64,000 bases of DNA from Acinetobacter lwoffii (GTDB taxonomy: Bacteria; Pseudomonadota; Gammaproteobacteria; Pseudomonadales; Moraxellaceae). Below are positions 35,122 to 43,939 of this stretch, one piece after another. A program made the position numbers and the translations under genes. The stretch spans positions 1,860,001 through 1,924,000 of the forward strand of contig NZ_CP118963.1 in the NCBI RefSeq assembly GCF_029024105.1, read 5' to 3'. The notes below the pieces were generated by a model that saw only the letters and a list, made by a program, of their open reading frames with translations, was not told where the DNA came from and did not search any database. Positions within the stretch are counted from its first letter, which is position 1, and each line of letters starts with the position of its first letter.

Positions 35122-36423
35122 TTACGCTTTCATCTCAGCAAAAGTTTCTTTAGCCGCTTGAATCGTGTAAGCAATATCTTCATCACTATGCGCAGCAGAA
35201 ATAAATCCTGCTTCAAAAGCAGATGGTGCAAGGTTTACGCCACGATTTAACATGCCATGGAAGAATTTACGGAACGCATCGACATCGCATTTCAGCATAG
35301 AGTCGAAGCTAGTAATATCTTCCTGATCGGTAAAGTAAAGACCAAACATACCGCCCACTTGTTGGGTCTTGAATGAAATGCCTGCTTCATCAGCAGCAGT
35401 TTGTAAACCGGCGAGCAATTTTTCGAGTTGTGCGGTTAATTTTTCATAAAAATCTTCGGTACGTAAATGCTTGAACATCTCGATACCGGCACGCATTGCC
35501 AGTGGATTACCCGACAATGTACCTGCTTGGTATACCTTACCCAATGGCGCGATGCATTCCATCACTTCACGTTTACCACCGAAAGCACCCACTGGTAAGC
35601 CTGCACCGATGATTTTACCTAAAGTGGTTAAATCCGGAGTAACGCCATAATGTGCTTGCGCACCGCCAAGACCGACACGGAAACCGGTCATTACTTCATC
35701 AATGATAAACACTGAACCATGCTCATCACAGACATCACGAATCGCTTGCAGGAAACCATCAATCGGTTTCACAAGGTTCATGTTACCTGCCACAGGCTCA
35801 ACAATCACGCCGGCAATTTCTGAACCGAATTTGGCAAAGCATTCTTTTAAAGTCGCGATGTCGTTATATGGAAGTGTCAGCGTATGTTTTGCAAAATCCG
35901 CCGGCACACCTGCAGACGTCGCTTCCCCTTCACCACTGGTCAATAAACCTGAACCGGCTTTTACCAATAATGAATCCGAGTGACCGTGATAACAGCCTTC
36001 AAATTTTACAATCTTGTCACGGCCAGTATAACCACGTGCTAAACGAATCGCGGTCATGGTTGCTTCTGTACCCGAGTTGGTCATACGCACTAGTTCAATC
36101 GATGGCATGATCTCGCAAATAATATCTGCAAGCGTAGTTTCATGGACTGTAGGCGCACCAAAACTCAAACCATCGACCGCAGCATCCTGAACTGCTTTAA
36201 TAATCGCAGGATGCGCATGACCCAAAATCATCGGCCCCCATGAACCCACATAGTCCACATAACGTTTGCCATCGACATCATAAAGATACGCACCTTGGGC
36301 TTTTTCGATAAAGACCGGCGTCCCACCGACACTATTAAATGCGCGTACAGGTGAATTGACGCCACCCGGGATATGTTTATTGGCTTGTTTGAACAATTGT
36401 TCTTGCTTTGGAGATAAGCTCAT
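35122..36423 (-). CDS. hemL: Glutamate-1-semialdehyde 2,1-aminomutase
   Basis: A 433-residue PLP enzyme making 5-aminolevulinate in the C5 heme pathway. Signatures are PGGVNSPVRAF at the start, RMTNSGTEATMTAIRLARG near 120, VFIIDEVMTGFRVG near 240 and the PLP-lysine segment TTLGKIIGAGLPVGAFGG near 265. The gene lies 38 bp downstream of thiE on the same strand and they probably form an operon. Confidence 0.97.
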   Translation of the reverse strand: MSLSPKQEQLFKQANKHIPGGVNSPVRAFNSVGGTPVFIEKAQGAYLYDVDGKRYVDYVGSWGPMILGHAHPAIIKAVQDAAVDGLSFGAPTVHETTLADIICEIMPSIELVRMTNSGTEATMTAIRLARGYTGRDKIVKFEGCYHGHSDSLLVKAGSGLLTSGEGEATSAGVPADFAKHTLTLPYNDIATLKECFAKFGSEIAGVIVEPVAGNMNLVKPIDGFLQAIRDVCDEHGSVFIIDEVMTGFRVGLGGAQAHYGVTPDLTTLGKIIGAGLPVGAFGGKREVMECIAPLGKVYQAGTLSGNPLAMRAGIEMFKHLRTEDFYEKLTAQLEKLLAGLQTAADEAGISFKTQQVGGMFGLYFTDQEDITSFDSMLKCDVDAFRKFFHGMLNRGVNLAPSAFEAGFISAAHSDEDIAYTIQAAKETFAEMKA

Positions 36424-36461
36424 GAAGGCACTCGACTCAAAATTAAATCAATCAAAAAATT

Positions 36462-37094
36462 TTATGCTGTAGCTTGAAAAAGCGCAGACCATTCATCTAA
36501 ACGTTCAGGAATGGCATTCATAGGAAGTCCCAATATATCACTAATCACCGCGCAATAATCCGCACCTGACTCAATGACATCCTTTGAATTTTCAACCGTT
36601 AAACCACCAATGGCACAGAGAGGCACGTTCAATTTTTCTTTGGCCAGTTTTAAGGTTTCAAGACCAATATTACCCGCTTCAGGTTTACTATCAGTCGCAT
36701 AAATTGCTCCAAATGCCACATAATTCGCACCATCGGCAATGGCCTGTTTAGCCAGCTCAAGTGAGTTATTACAGCTACGGCCAATCAACACGCCTTTAGG
36801 CAAACGCGCAACAGCGTCGACAATCGAACCATCATCCTGGCCTAAATGCACACCCACGCCGTATTTAACCGCCATTTCCAGATCATCGTTAATCACGAAA
36901 GGTACGCCATATTCAGCACACATGGCTTTCATGTACTCGATTTCGTAAATTTGATCTTCTTTCGCCACTTTTTTACGGCGATATTGCAAGACCGCAACAC
37001 CACCATTGGCCATTGCACCTTCCAACTTCGCTAATAAAAGCTCTAATGGATCATCATTGGTAATTAAATATAAACCGCGCATCTTGCTCGCCAT
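36462..37094 (-). CDS. thiE: Thiamine-phosphate synthase
   Basis: A 210-residue TIM-barrel enzyme joining the pyrimidine (HMP-PP) and thiazole phosphate moieties. Landmarks are LQYRRKKV near the N-terminus, PFVINDDLEMAVKYGVGVHLGQDDG, IGRSCNN, GANYVAFGAIYATDSKPEAG and CAIGGLTVEN. ATG 37094 is used; ATG 37082 is an alternative. No TPP riboswitch was recognised upstream. Confidence 0.95.
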   Translation of the reverse strand: MASKMRGLYLITNDDPLELLLAKLEGAMANGGVAVLQYRRKKVAKEDQIYEIEYMKAMCAEYGVPFVINDDLEMAVKYGVGVHLGQDDGSIVDAVARLPKGVLIGRSCNNSLELAKQAIADGANYVAFGAIYATDSKPEAGNIGLETLKLAKEKLNVPLCAIGGLTVENSKDVIESGADYCAVISDILGLPMNAIPERLDEWSALFQATA

Positions 37095-37110
37095 TTCCTA
37101 GAATGGCTCT

Positions 37111-37116
37111 ATTATA
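37111..37116 (-). promoter_or_regulatory. -10 box of thiE-hemL
   Basis: TATAAT on the minus strand, 17 bp before the thiE ATG. The -35 region (CGGAAA at 17-bp spacing) is poor. Confidence 0.5.
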
Positions 37117-37221
37117 GGCATAACTCCGCTAGATTTCCGCAGTCCTGCTGTTTCTGAGACCGCGGGCAACAACAGATTTGCAGTTTTTTAGTACAATTTA
37201 TCCGTTAAATTTTAAATATCA

Positions 37222-37386
37222 CCATTTTCAGGGATATACCGGCTATTAAATCTACGTTTTAATCGCTTTATAACAATAATTATAACGTGTTAATACTTAC
37301 GCCCTCCGACAAACGCTTTTAGGATTTTGCAGACAACTTGGTGGAGAAGTTGCAAAATTCTAAGAGCGATTTTTTTGTTTTTTTTC
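37222..37386 (+). ncRNA. Candidate small RNA 1 of a tandem pair
   Basis: It starts with the shared box CCATTTTCAGGGATA (37222-37236) and ends in a very stable hairpin: an 18-nt arm at 37314-37331 (CGCTTTTAGGATTTTGCA) pairs fully, with two G-U pairs, to 37351-37368, followed by a T-rich tail to 37385. No reading frame is evident. The family is not recognised; the 5' limit is a guess. Confidence 0.5.
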
Positions 37387-37428
37387 ACCTAGTTCAAGCG
37401 CACTCAAATTAATGAATGTTAAAAATAC

Positions 37429-37588
37429 CCATTTTCAGGGATAGCCCAATCGGCACGAAGCGACTTAAATAGTCTTAGACACAGACAATAAACAGAAAAA
37501 TAAATACCTGTGTTGGTAATACCCGATCCTTTCTGGTTTTGAGTCCTTCGTTTGTGGGAAGACGTTTCAAAGCCAGAAAGGATCTTTT
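37429..37588 (+). ncRNA. Candidate small RNA 2 of a tandem pair
   Basis: It starts with the identical 15-nt box CCATTTTCAGGGATA (37429-37443), 207 bp after the first copy. It ends in a 17-bp stem: GATCCTTTCTGGTTTTG (37525-37541) pairs with CAAAGCCAGAAAGGATC (37568-37584) with one G-U pair, then TTTT. The stem sequences of the two units differ but the layout is the same. Confidence 0.5.
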
Positions 37589-37679
37589 ACTTTCAGCACA
37601 CATCCGCATAAAAGCTTCTATGACTATTTACATAATAGCATCAGCAAAATCTTAAAATTTTATTGATATTAAACAGACA

Positions 37680-37712
37680 TAAAAAAAGCCCGGAGAAGGT
37701 CGCTCCAGGCTT
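37680..37712 (-). terminator. Terminator downstream of the Mpo1-like gene
   Basis: On the minus strand AAGCC-T-GGAG pairs with CTCC-G-GGCTT around CGACCTT, followed by seven T. It lies 150 bp after the stop codon. Confidence 0.7.
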
Positions 37713-37862
37713 GGAAAACTGATGTATGACTAAAATATAATGGTTGATCAAAAAACCAAATCTGCAATAACATAATTATTAGAATAATAATTCTAGACTT
37801 GCAAGGCTTTTATCGAAATTTCATGCTTTAAGTGAGCACATTCCGATAAAAGTCATTCTGGC

Positions 37863-38246
37863 TCAACTGGAAATTTTATCGTATTTACGGTCTATCAGAC
37901 TGATATTGCCACGCAGGACATCGGCAAACATGCGCCAGTCCGAGATAAAGCTATATACAGGCTGTTTGAAACTGGCCGGTTTATTGCGCTCAAAGATAAA
38001 ATGTCCGACCCAAGCACAAGCATAACCCGTGAGTAAACCATAGGCAAAATATCGCGGCTTGCCTTGACGAATGGCTTTAGCAAAACAGTATAAACCGATG
38101 CTACTGCCGGCCACGTGCAGACGGCGACTGATAATATGCCGATGTTCGGTCAAATAGAAGCGATAAAATTCATGATAATTTTTAATCGGCATCTGGGGCT
38201 GAGCCACCACCTCATTCTTACTTTCTGGTTGTACTTGTACATTCAT
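37863..38246 (-). CDS. Mpo1-like (DUF962) membrane protein
   Basis: A 127-residue protein with the family pattern FYRFYLTEHRHIISRRLHVAG, then a short hydrophobic region and GHFIFERNKPASFKQPVYSFISDWRMF. The yeast homologue Mpo1 is a dioxygenase for 2-hydroxy fatty acids with conserved His residues; EHRH, RRLH and GHF are the matching positions here. The activity is inferred from family only. Confidence 0.8.
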   Translation of the reverse strand: MNVQVQPESKNEVVAQPQMPIKNYHEFYRFYLTEHRHIISRRLHVAGSSIGLYCFAKAIRQGKPRYFAYGLLTGYACAWVGHFIFERNKPASFKQPVYSFISDWRMFADVLRGNISLIDRKYDKISS

Positions 38247-38484
38247 CTGTCATCATCCTGACGTTTTTGTTTTACCTTAGCGTATATTTTAGCCAAATAA
38301 CAGCCTTTTGATTCGCGCTTCAATGTATCTTGAACATCCCCCTGAACGTCTGAATCCGATCGTTTTAGCCTAAAATGAACCGATGAAATTCAATCTTAAA
38401 AGTTCTGTTTAAGCTTTTTATGTTCAGTCAAGTCTTACATGCATTTTGATTTTGGTTACAATCTGCTGCGCACAAATCTAAAAA

Positions 38485-38557
38485 TATAATTGCGGCTGCT
38501 GTCCGCCTCATTTCAAAACCTTATTCAAGTGAAGATTCAGTGCTTAATTGCACTGAA
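38485..38557 (+). promoter_or_regulatory. Promoter and structured leader of the first CYTH-CHAD gene
   Basis: A TATAAT box lies at 38485-38490. Downstream come two hairpins: GCGG/CCGC with a 7-nt loop (38492-38505) and a perfect 8-bp stem TTCAGTGC/GCACTGAA (38536-38543, 38550-38557) with loop TTAATT. The second hairpin ends 5 bp before the Shine-Dalgarno AGGA at 38563. Confidence 0.5.
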
Positions 38558-38574
38558 CAGATAGGATGATCATC

Positions 38575-40032
38575 ATGGTTGAAGTTGAACTCAAGTTCCA
38601 GATTCCTGTGGCACGACGCACTGCGCTGCTGAAGGCACTTGATCCGAAAAAGTCTCAACAGATCCAGCTTCAAGCCAAATATTATGATACTGCTGACCGT
38701 CAACTGGCCCGGCATGGGGTGGCACTACGTCAGCGTCTGGAAGGTACACGTTGGTTTCAAACCCTAAAAGCGGCCGGAAAAAGCCACATCGAACGCTTTG
38801 AACATAATCATGATCTAGGGGAATTAACTGCATCTCCTGAACTGGATTTAGATATTTATAAAAAATTTCCAGAAGCCGGGACAATTCTCAGCAATGCGCT
38901 CGGCAATCAGTTCGACCAGCTACAACTCCAGTTTGAAACCGATATTTCCCGTACGTTAAGGGTAATTGACTATGAAGATACCCAGATCGAAGTCAGCTTG
39001 GATATTGGACAGATCCGCACACAGGATGCTGAGCAAGAAGTACATGAAGTTGAGTTCGAACTAAAAAATGGTTCAATTCAACATCTGCTGGCCTTTAGTT
39101 TTGAATGGGTCAAGAAATACCAGCTCTGGCTCGATGTACGCAGCAAAGCAGAAATAGGCAATTTATTGGCCACTTCACAGCGCGTTAGCCCTGCGACCCT
39201 TAGCAAAGAATTTCAGATCAGCAAAAAAGACAGCGCCAGTAAAACCATGCGCAGTCTGATTGCGCAGCAGATGCAGCATTTATTGCCGAATATCGCGGCG
39301 ATTGCAGCACAGGTTGCAGAGCAGGAACATATTGATCAGGCACGACTGGCACTGGATCACTTATATCTGACCTTGCTGCTGTTCAAAGACTGGCATCCTC
39401 AGCTTTCGGACAAATGGGCACATCAACTGGCGGCCTTTAAGCAGCAATTTGAACATCTGCAACATTTGCAACACATGCAAAACAGCTTGGCCGGCTTCCT
39501 GCAAAATCCAACCACGGCAGAAAACCTGAGCAAAGATATTCTGTATGCGCAGGAGAAACTCGGTAATCTGGTCAAATCCACCCAGAATGTGCATCATTAT
39601 CTGGAATTGCTGATGTTTAGTTTAAATGATAATGATCATGCTTCTCTGGATCTGAAAACTGCTGCACAAACCACCTTGCAACAGCAATATAAAGCCTTGC
39701 AGGAACAAATGAACCAGACGGATATCACCGATTTTGAAAGTCTGGATCAATTGGCCAGCCGGATTCAGGAACTCAAATTCAGCTTTCCGATTTTAACCAC
39801 GATCTATGATGTCAAAAATTTGCAGAAATACAGCAAAGCGCTGAATGATGCACAACTGGCAGCCAGTGAATATCAAACCTTGGCCTCTTCTGCAGTTTAT
39901 ATTCAGCAGACCGAACTGGAAGCAAGTGACTGGTTTGTGCTGGGCTGGCTGACCGCCAAGCAGGAAGTCTATGCGCAGAAACTGCTTGAAGCGACCGAAC
40001 AGTTCCTGGTCAGCCGTAAATTCCTGAAATAA
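38575..40032 (+). CDS. CYTH-CHAD protein, copy 1 (degenerate CHAD)
   Basis: A 485-residue protein. Start at ATG 38575 (MVEVELKFQIP) is preferred to ATG 38566 because AGGA lies 8 nt upstream and the paralogue begins the same way. The CYTH domain (residues ~1-200) has the EVELK metal/phosphate motif of triphosphate tunnel enzymes such as YgiF. The CHAD half lacks the usual basic/His residues: IDQARLALDHLYLTLLLF stands where copy 2 has VHQARVAIRRLRSAFKIF. Probably an active triphosphatase with a CHAD that no longer binds polyphosphate. Confidence 0.88.
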   Translation: MVEVELKFQIPVARRTALLKALDPKKSQQIQLQAKYYDTADRQLARHGVALRQRLEGTRWFQTLKAAGKSHIERFEHNHDLGELTASPELDLDIYKKFPEAGTILSNALGNQFDQLQLQFETDISRTLRVIDYEDTQIEVSLDIGQIRTQDAEQEVHEVEFELKNGSIQHLLAFSFEWVKKYQLWLDVRSKAEIGNLLATSQRVSPATLSKEFQISKKDSASKTMRSLIAQQMQHLLPNIAAIAAQVAEQEHIDQARLALDHLYLTLLLFKDWHPQLSDKWAHQLAAFKQQFEHLQHLQHMQNSLAGFLQNPTTAENLSKDILYAQEKLGNLVKSTQNVHHYLELLMFSLNDNDHASLDLKTAAQTTLQQQYKALQEQMNQTDITDFESLDQLASRIQELKFSFPILTTIYDVKNLQKYSKALNDAQLAASEYQTLASSAVYIQQTELEASDWFVLGWLTAKQEVYAQKLLEATEQFLVSRKFLK

Positions 40033-40064
40033 ACATATTGAAATAAATATCACGAGAAATACTT

Positions 40065-40092
40065 AAAGCACGCCTTCTATGGCGTGCTTTTT
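40065..40092 (+). terminator. Terminator between the two CYTH-CHAD genes
   Basis: AAAGCACGCC and GGCGTGCTTT enclose TTCTAT and are followed by T residues, so copy 2 needs its own promoter. Confidence 0.9.
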
Positions 40093-40171
40093 GTTGCAGA
40101 AGCACATCACACCCCTGCTGATCTTTGGGCTATATTAATCTGTAAAACCAACATCGCGGAGGAATAACCCG

Positions 40172-41626
40172 ATGGCAGAAATAGAACTCAAATTCCAGAT
40201 TCCGCCACAGTCTCGTGTGCAATTTGAACAGGACATCCAGAAACTTCAGCCGACTCGGCATCGTCTGTGTGCACGCTACTTTGATACTGAAGCGCAACAA
40301 TTACAACAACATCAGATTGCCCTGCGGCAACGTCTGGAAGACCAGCAATGGATTCAAACCCTGAAAGCAGCGACCGAACAACAATTTGAACGTTTTGAAC
40401 TTGAGCATGAATTAAAAAGTCCTCCGGAACATTGTGATTTTCAGTTATATCGCAAACATAAACCGGCCAAAAAAATCCTGAAACAGGCGCTCGGTGATCT
40501 GGAGACACCGCTTATTCTGCAATTTGAAACAGATGTCGTACGGTATGTACTCACAGAAAGTCATCTGGACAGTAAGATTGAAATTGCCTTTGATGTCGGA
40601 GAAATTCGACACAATGATCAAGCCATCGATATTTATGAAGTCGAATTTGAGCTTAAATCCGGCCAGCTGAGTGAATTGATTGATTTCATTCAGCCCTGGG
40701 TTCAGCGTTATGCTTTGTGGCTAGATACACGGAGCAAATCGGAACGCGGTTATGCCTTATTACATGGCGAAGAGAATCTGCCGATTCAGCATCAGCTTCC
40801 CTTAGTGCTTGAACAGAAAGATCAGATCAGTACGATTTTGCAAAAGATTGTCACCAACTGTCTGGCTCATCTTTTCCCAAATGCGACGGCGATTGCTGCA
40901 GAAAATTATAATAGTGATCATGTGCATCAGGCACGTGTTGCGATTCGACGTTTGCGCAGTGCCTTTAAAATTTTCCAGTCCGTAACTGAACATGTACAGC
41001 CAGAATGGCCAGAACAGCTGCGGGATATTTTCCAGCAACTGGGTTCTACCCGAGATCGCGATGCCTTGGCAGAAAGCCTGATTCCACAACTAGAAAAAGC
41101 AGGTTCACCCTTACTGAAATTACCACCACACCGACAAAAACAACCAGATATCAGTACACTGTTCAGAAGTCCTGCCACAGTAGAATTAATGCTGCAACTA
41201 TTCAGCTTTAGCCAAGAAAATACAGAGGGTAAAGCCAAGTCTTCGCATAAAATTTTGTGTAAAGGCCTGAGCAAGCTGCACCAGCAAATCTGTCAGGATG
41301 CCGAGAACTATCAAGAACTGGATATTGAATCCCGACATCGCACACGCAAACGGGTTAAACGCTTACGCTATAATGTAGAATTCTTGCAAAGCTTATTTCC
41401 TGAAAAAGAGGTTAAAGCCTATCTAAAAGCCTTAAAACCCTTGCAGGAAAGTCTCGGGCATTATAATGACCTATTTGTAGCAGACGAATTATTTAGACCT
41501 TATGTCAAACAACAGGCCAAGGCCTGGTTTGTGCTAGGCTGGATAAGTGCGGAACAGCAGCGTTTGTCGAACGAAGCAGCAGAGCGTTTACAGCAGTTTG
41601 CAGAAAATACCAAGCCCTTCTGGTAA
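40172..41626 (+). CDS. CYTH-CHAD protein, copy 2 (canonical CHAD)
   Basis: A 484-residue protein with GGAGG 8 nt before ATG. The CYTH domain begins MAEIELKFQIP (EIELK motif) and is predicted to hydrolyse inorganic triphosphate. The CHAD domain (~residues 230-480) has both conserved basic repeats, HQARVAIRRLRSAFKIF and RHRTRKRVKRLRYNVEFLQSL, plus LGHYND, which bind polyphosphate in known CHAD proteins. It is homologous along its length to copy 1. Confidence 0.92.
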   Translation: MAEIELKFQIPPQSRVQFEQDIQKLQPTRHRLCARYFDTEAQQLQQHQIALRQRLEDQQWIQTLKAATEQQFERFELEHELKSPPEHCDFQLYRKHKPAKKILKQALGDLETPLILQFETDVVRYVLTESHLDSKIEIAFDVGEIRHNDQAIDIYEVEFELKSGQLSELIDFIQPWVQRYALWLDTRSKSERGYALLHGEENLPIQHQLPLVLEQKDQISTILQKIVTNCLAHLFPNATAIAAENYNSDHVHQARVAIRRLRSAFKIFQSVTEHVQPEWPEQLRDIFQQLGSTRDRDALAESLIPQLEKAGSPLLKLPPHRQKQPDISTLFRSPATVELMLQLFSFSQENTEGKAKSSHKILCKGLSKLHQQICQDAENYQELDIESRHRTRKRVKRLRYNVEFLQSLFPEKEVKAYLKALKPLQESLGHYNDLFVADELFRPYVKQQAKAWFVLGWISAEQQRLSNEAAERLQQFAENTKPFW

Positions 41627-41639
41627 GACCGGGCTTGGT
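41609..41639 (-). terminator. Hairpin overlapping the stop codon of CYTH-CHAD copy 2
   Basis: ACCAAGCCC (41609-41617) pairs with GGGCTTGGT (41631-41639). The left arm lies in the coding end of copy 2. On the minus strand ATTTT follows, so it may terminate the convergent gene at 41649-42290. Confidence 0.65.
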
Positions 41640-41648
41640 CAAATTGTG

Positions 41649-42290
41649 CTAGCGATATTTGCCGAATACTTTCCAGGTATTATTGTCTGCCAGAGGATCG
41701 TTATAACTGTCGCTGCGTTGCTTGCGTGGCTTATCGCGTGCATCGACCAGTTCAAAATGTGGCTCAACACTCAGCACAATCCCATTCACATAAAAACGGG
41801 TGCGCGTATATTCGCTCTGGCCATGCTGAAACACATAAGTGCGTAAATCTACAAATTCACGGTGTGCCACTAATACTGCGGTATCGTCACTATCAAGCCA
41901 CTGCCGCATGGCCGCAACCTGTTCTGGCTCGAACTGGCCACATTTTTCGATCAGACTGGCGACCCCACGAAAAGTTTTGGATTCTTTGGCACGGGTTTTA
42001 TTGATCCGGATCCGGTCAACATGAAAATAAAACAGCGGCAGGTTTAAATGACTCGGCAGATGGATCGCATCCAAGATTTCATCTTCCATAAAAGGCTGAA
42101 ACAGATCCTGTGCTCTTTCAATCAAACCGAGCCACTGGCTATAGTATTCATCTACCTGTGACTGGCTGCCATAATAAATCGGCAAGCCTTCAACATTGGC
42201 CAGATTTACCGGTGGCCAGATATTCTGGCGCAATAAGGCAATATCACTTTTTAGACTTTGTACTGCAATCGCATCCTGCATGGCATTCAC
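41649..42290 (-). CDS. Conserved hypothetical protein
   Basis: A 213-residue soluble protein, no signal peptide, beginning MNAMQDAIAVQSLKSDIALL. It contains two segments with many aromatic residues (YYGSQSQVDEYYSQWLGLIE and RTRFYVNGIVLSVEPHFELVD). Family not recognised. It is convergent with CYTH-CHAD copy 2, 22 bp apart. Confidence 0.75.
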   Translation of the reverse strand: MNAMQDAIAVQSLKSDIALLRQNIWPPVNLANVEGLPIYYGSQSQVDEYYSQWLGLIERAQDLFQPFMEDEILDAIHLPSHLNLPLFYFHVDRIRINKTRAKESKTFRGVASLIEKCGQFEPEQVAAMRQWLDSDDTAVLVAHREFVDLRTYVFQHGQSEYTRTRFYVNGIVLSVEPHFELVDARDKPRKQRSDSYNDPLADNNTWKVFGKYR

Positions 42291-42392
42291 TTTTATATGC
42301 TTAGGCTATTTTTTAGATTAAGGCAAAGGTTTAGTTTCTGCAAGGCTTTGCCTATAATTAGCGATTGAGATTTTAGTGTTAGGAACAAATTC

Positions 42393-42794
42393 ATGGTTCA
42401 AAAGATTGAAGCAACCGATGTAACCGAAGAAGAAGCGTTAAATGCGGCATTCTTTGAACGTGCTGATGAATTTATTCAACAAGCCAACGAGTTTTGTCGC
42501 GTAGAAAAAGGCTCACAGGAAAAACCGAGCGATAAGCGCGGTCAAGTCAGTGCGGCGATGTTATTTGGTACTGCCCGTTTCAATACCTGGGTGGCAGCAA
42601 ATAATTTTAAAGATGGCAACGAGATGCGTGATGCCAAAGATCAGGTCATGTCTTATATTTTGCAGCAATTTCAAATGATGCTGGAAGATAACTATGATGA
42701 ATACTGTGAACAGTTCGAAAACTATTTGCGTTTTCGTCACAATGAAGAGTTTCATGCCAACAAGCATAACCATGATCACAAACACGATCATTGA
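42393..42794 (+). CDS. DUF3144 family protein with His-rich tail
   Basis: A 133-residue protein. The core FFERADEFIQQANEF to AAMLFGTARFNTWVAANN matches the DUF3144 pattern. The C-terminus (HANKHNHDHKHDH) is a likely metal-binding tail. Function unknown. Confidence 0.82.
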   Translation: MVQKIEATDVTEEEALNAAFFERADEFIQQANEFCRVEKGSQEKPSDKRGQVSAAMLFGTARFNTWVAANNFKDGNEMRDAKDQVMSYILQQFQMMLEDNYDEYCEQFENYLRFRHNEEFHANKHNHDHKHDH

Positions 42795-42798
42795 TTAA

Positions 42799-42830
42799 AA
42801 TATGAAAAGCCCCGCGGGGCTTTTCATATT
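42799..42830. terminator. 32-bp perfect palindrome, bidirectional terminator
   Basis: The two 16-bp halves (arm AATATGAAAAGCCCCG) are exactly complementary, with no spare loop. It starts 5 bp after the DUF3144 stop codon. Confidence 0.8.
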
Positions 42831-42912
42831 TGTTGTAATTTAAGATATTGACTTTAAAGTGATTTAAGCACTATATAAATTGAATAATAAATAAACGAAA
42901 ACAAGGCATAGC

Positions 42913-43927
42913 ATGCAGCAACTTCCCTTCCCGATCATTGACCCACATATTCACCAATGGGATCCGTACAATACCCCACATGCGGCAGCGCTAACTGTTG
43001 AAACCCAAAGACGTCATTGAGACCATTGGCCTGACACAGCACCTGACTGCACCTTATCTGCCTGCAAATTACAAGAGAGATGCAGGACATTATGAAGTTG
43101 AGCAAGTTGTGCATGTTGAAGCCAGCTGGCATGACCAGAAAGGCACAGGCGTGGTGGATGAAACCCATTTTATCGCTGGACTTCCTTTTGACCAGCACAA
43201 TATCCAGTTAGGTGGAATTGTCGCTACGGCTGATCCACGGCAGAAAAAATTTAAACAGTTGATTGAATTGCATCGCGAAGCTTCTCCCAAATTTCGCGGC
43301 ATCCGTAAAATGGCTGCGGTACATTCAGATAAAGGAATTCATGCCTGGACGGATGAACCGCATCTCTATCGTAATAAAGATTTCTTGAAAGGTTTTGAGG
43401 AACTGGCCAGGCAAGATTTAAGCTTTGATGCCTGGGTGTACTCTACCCAGATTGCGGATGTTACTGCGCTGGCCAAAGCCTTTCCAAACACCCCTATTGT
43501 GCTGGATCATCTGGGTACGCCCGCAGGTTTATTTGGCAAAGTGGGCAAAGCTACAGGCAAGACCGAACAAGATCGCACCCAGATATTTGCAGACTGGAAA
43601 GATCAGTTGGCAGAACTGGCCGAATGCAAAAATGTATCGACCAAAATGTCTGGTCTGTTTATGCCAGTCTTGGGACATGATTTTCACACGCAGAAACGGC
43701 TGGCAAGTAAACAGGAATTAGTGGAACGTGCCGCACCCGTGATCCAGCATACTTTAGACTGTTTTGGTTCTGGGCGCGTGATGTTTGCATCCAACTTTCC
43801 AATGGACAGTGTCAGTAGCTCACTCACCAACATTATTGATGCCTTTAGCGATATTGTGCAGGACTACAATGAAAATGCCTTAAAGTCGATTTTTTATGAA
43901 AATGCTAAACGTTTTTATCGACTTTGA
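42913..43927 (+). pseudogene. Amidohydrolase (PF04909-type), frameshifted near the N-terminus
   Basis: The ATG at 42913 has AAGG upstream and gives MQQLPFPIIDPHIHQWDPYN, with the HxH metal motif, but this frame stops at 43020. The rest of the TIM-barrel enzyme (KPKDVIETIGLTQHLTAPYL to 43927) is in another frame, with VVHVEASWH, IVLDHLGTP and RVMFASNFPMD. Only a TTG at 42998 could start it alone, and that would lack the metal ligands. A short deletion together with the frame change is likely, so the gene is probably inactive. Confidence 0.78.
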
Positions 43928-43939
43928 GTAGATGAGAAC

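Noticed and set aside
37095..37221. TPP riboswitch in front of thiE
   Set aside because: I looked for the CTGAGA and ACCTGATCTGG-type conserved elements and did not find them.
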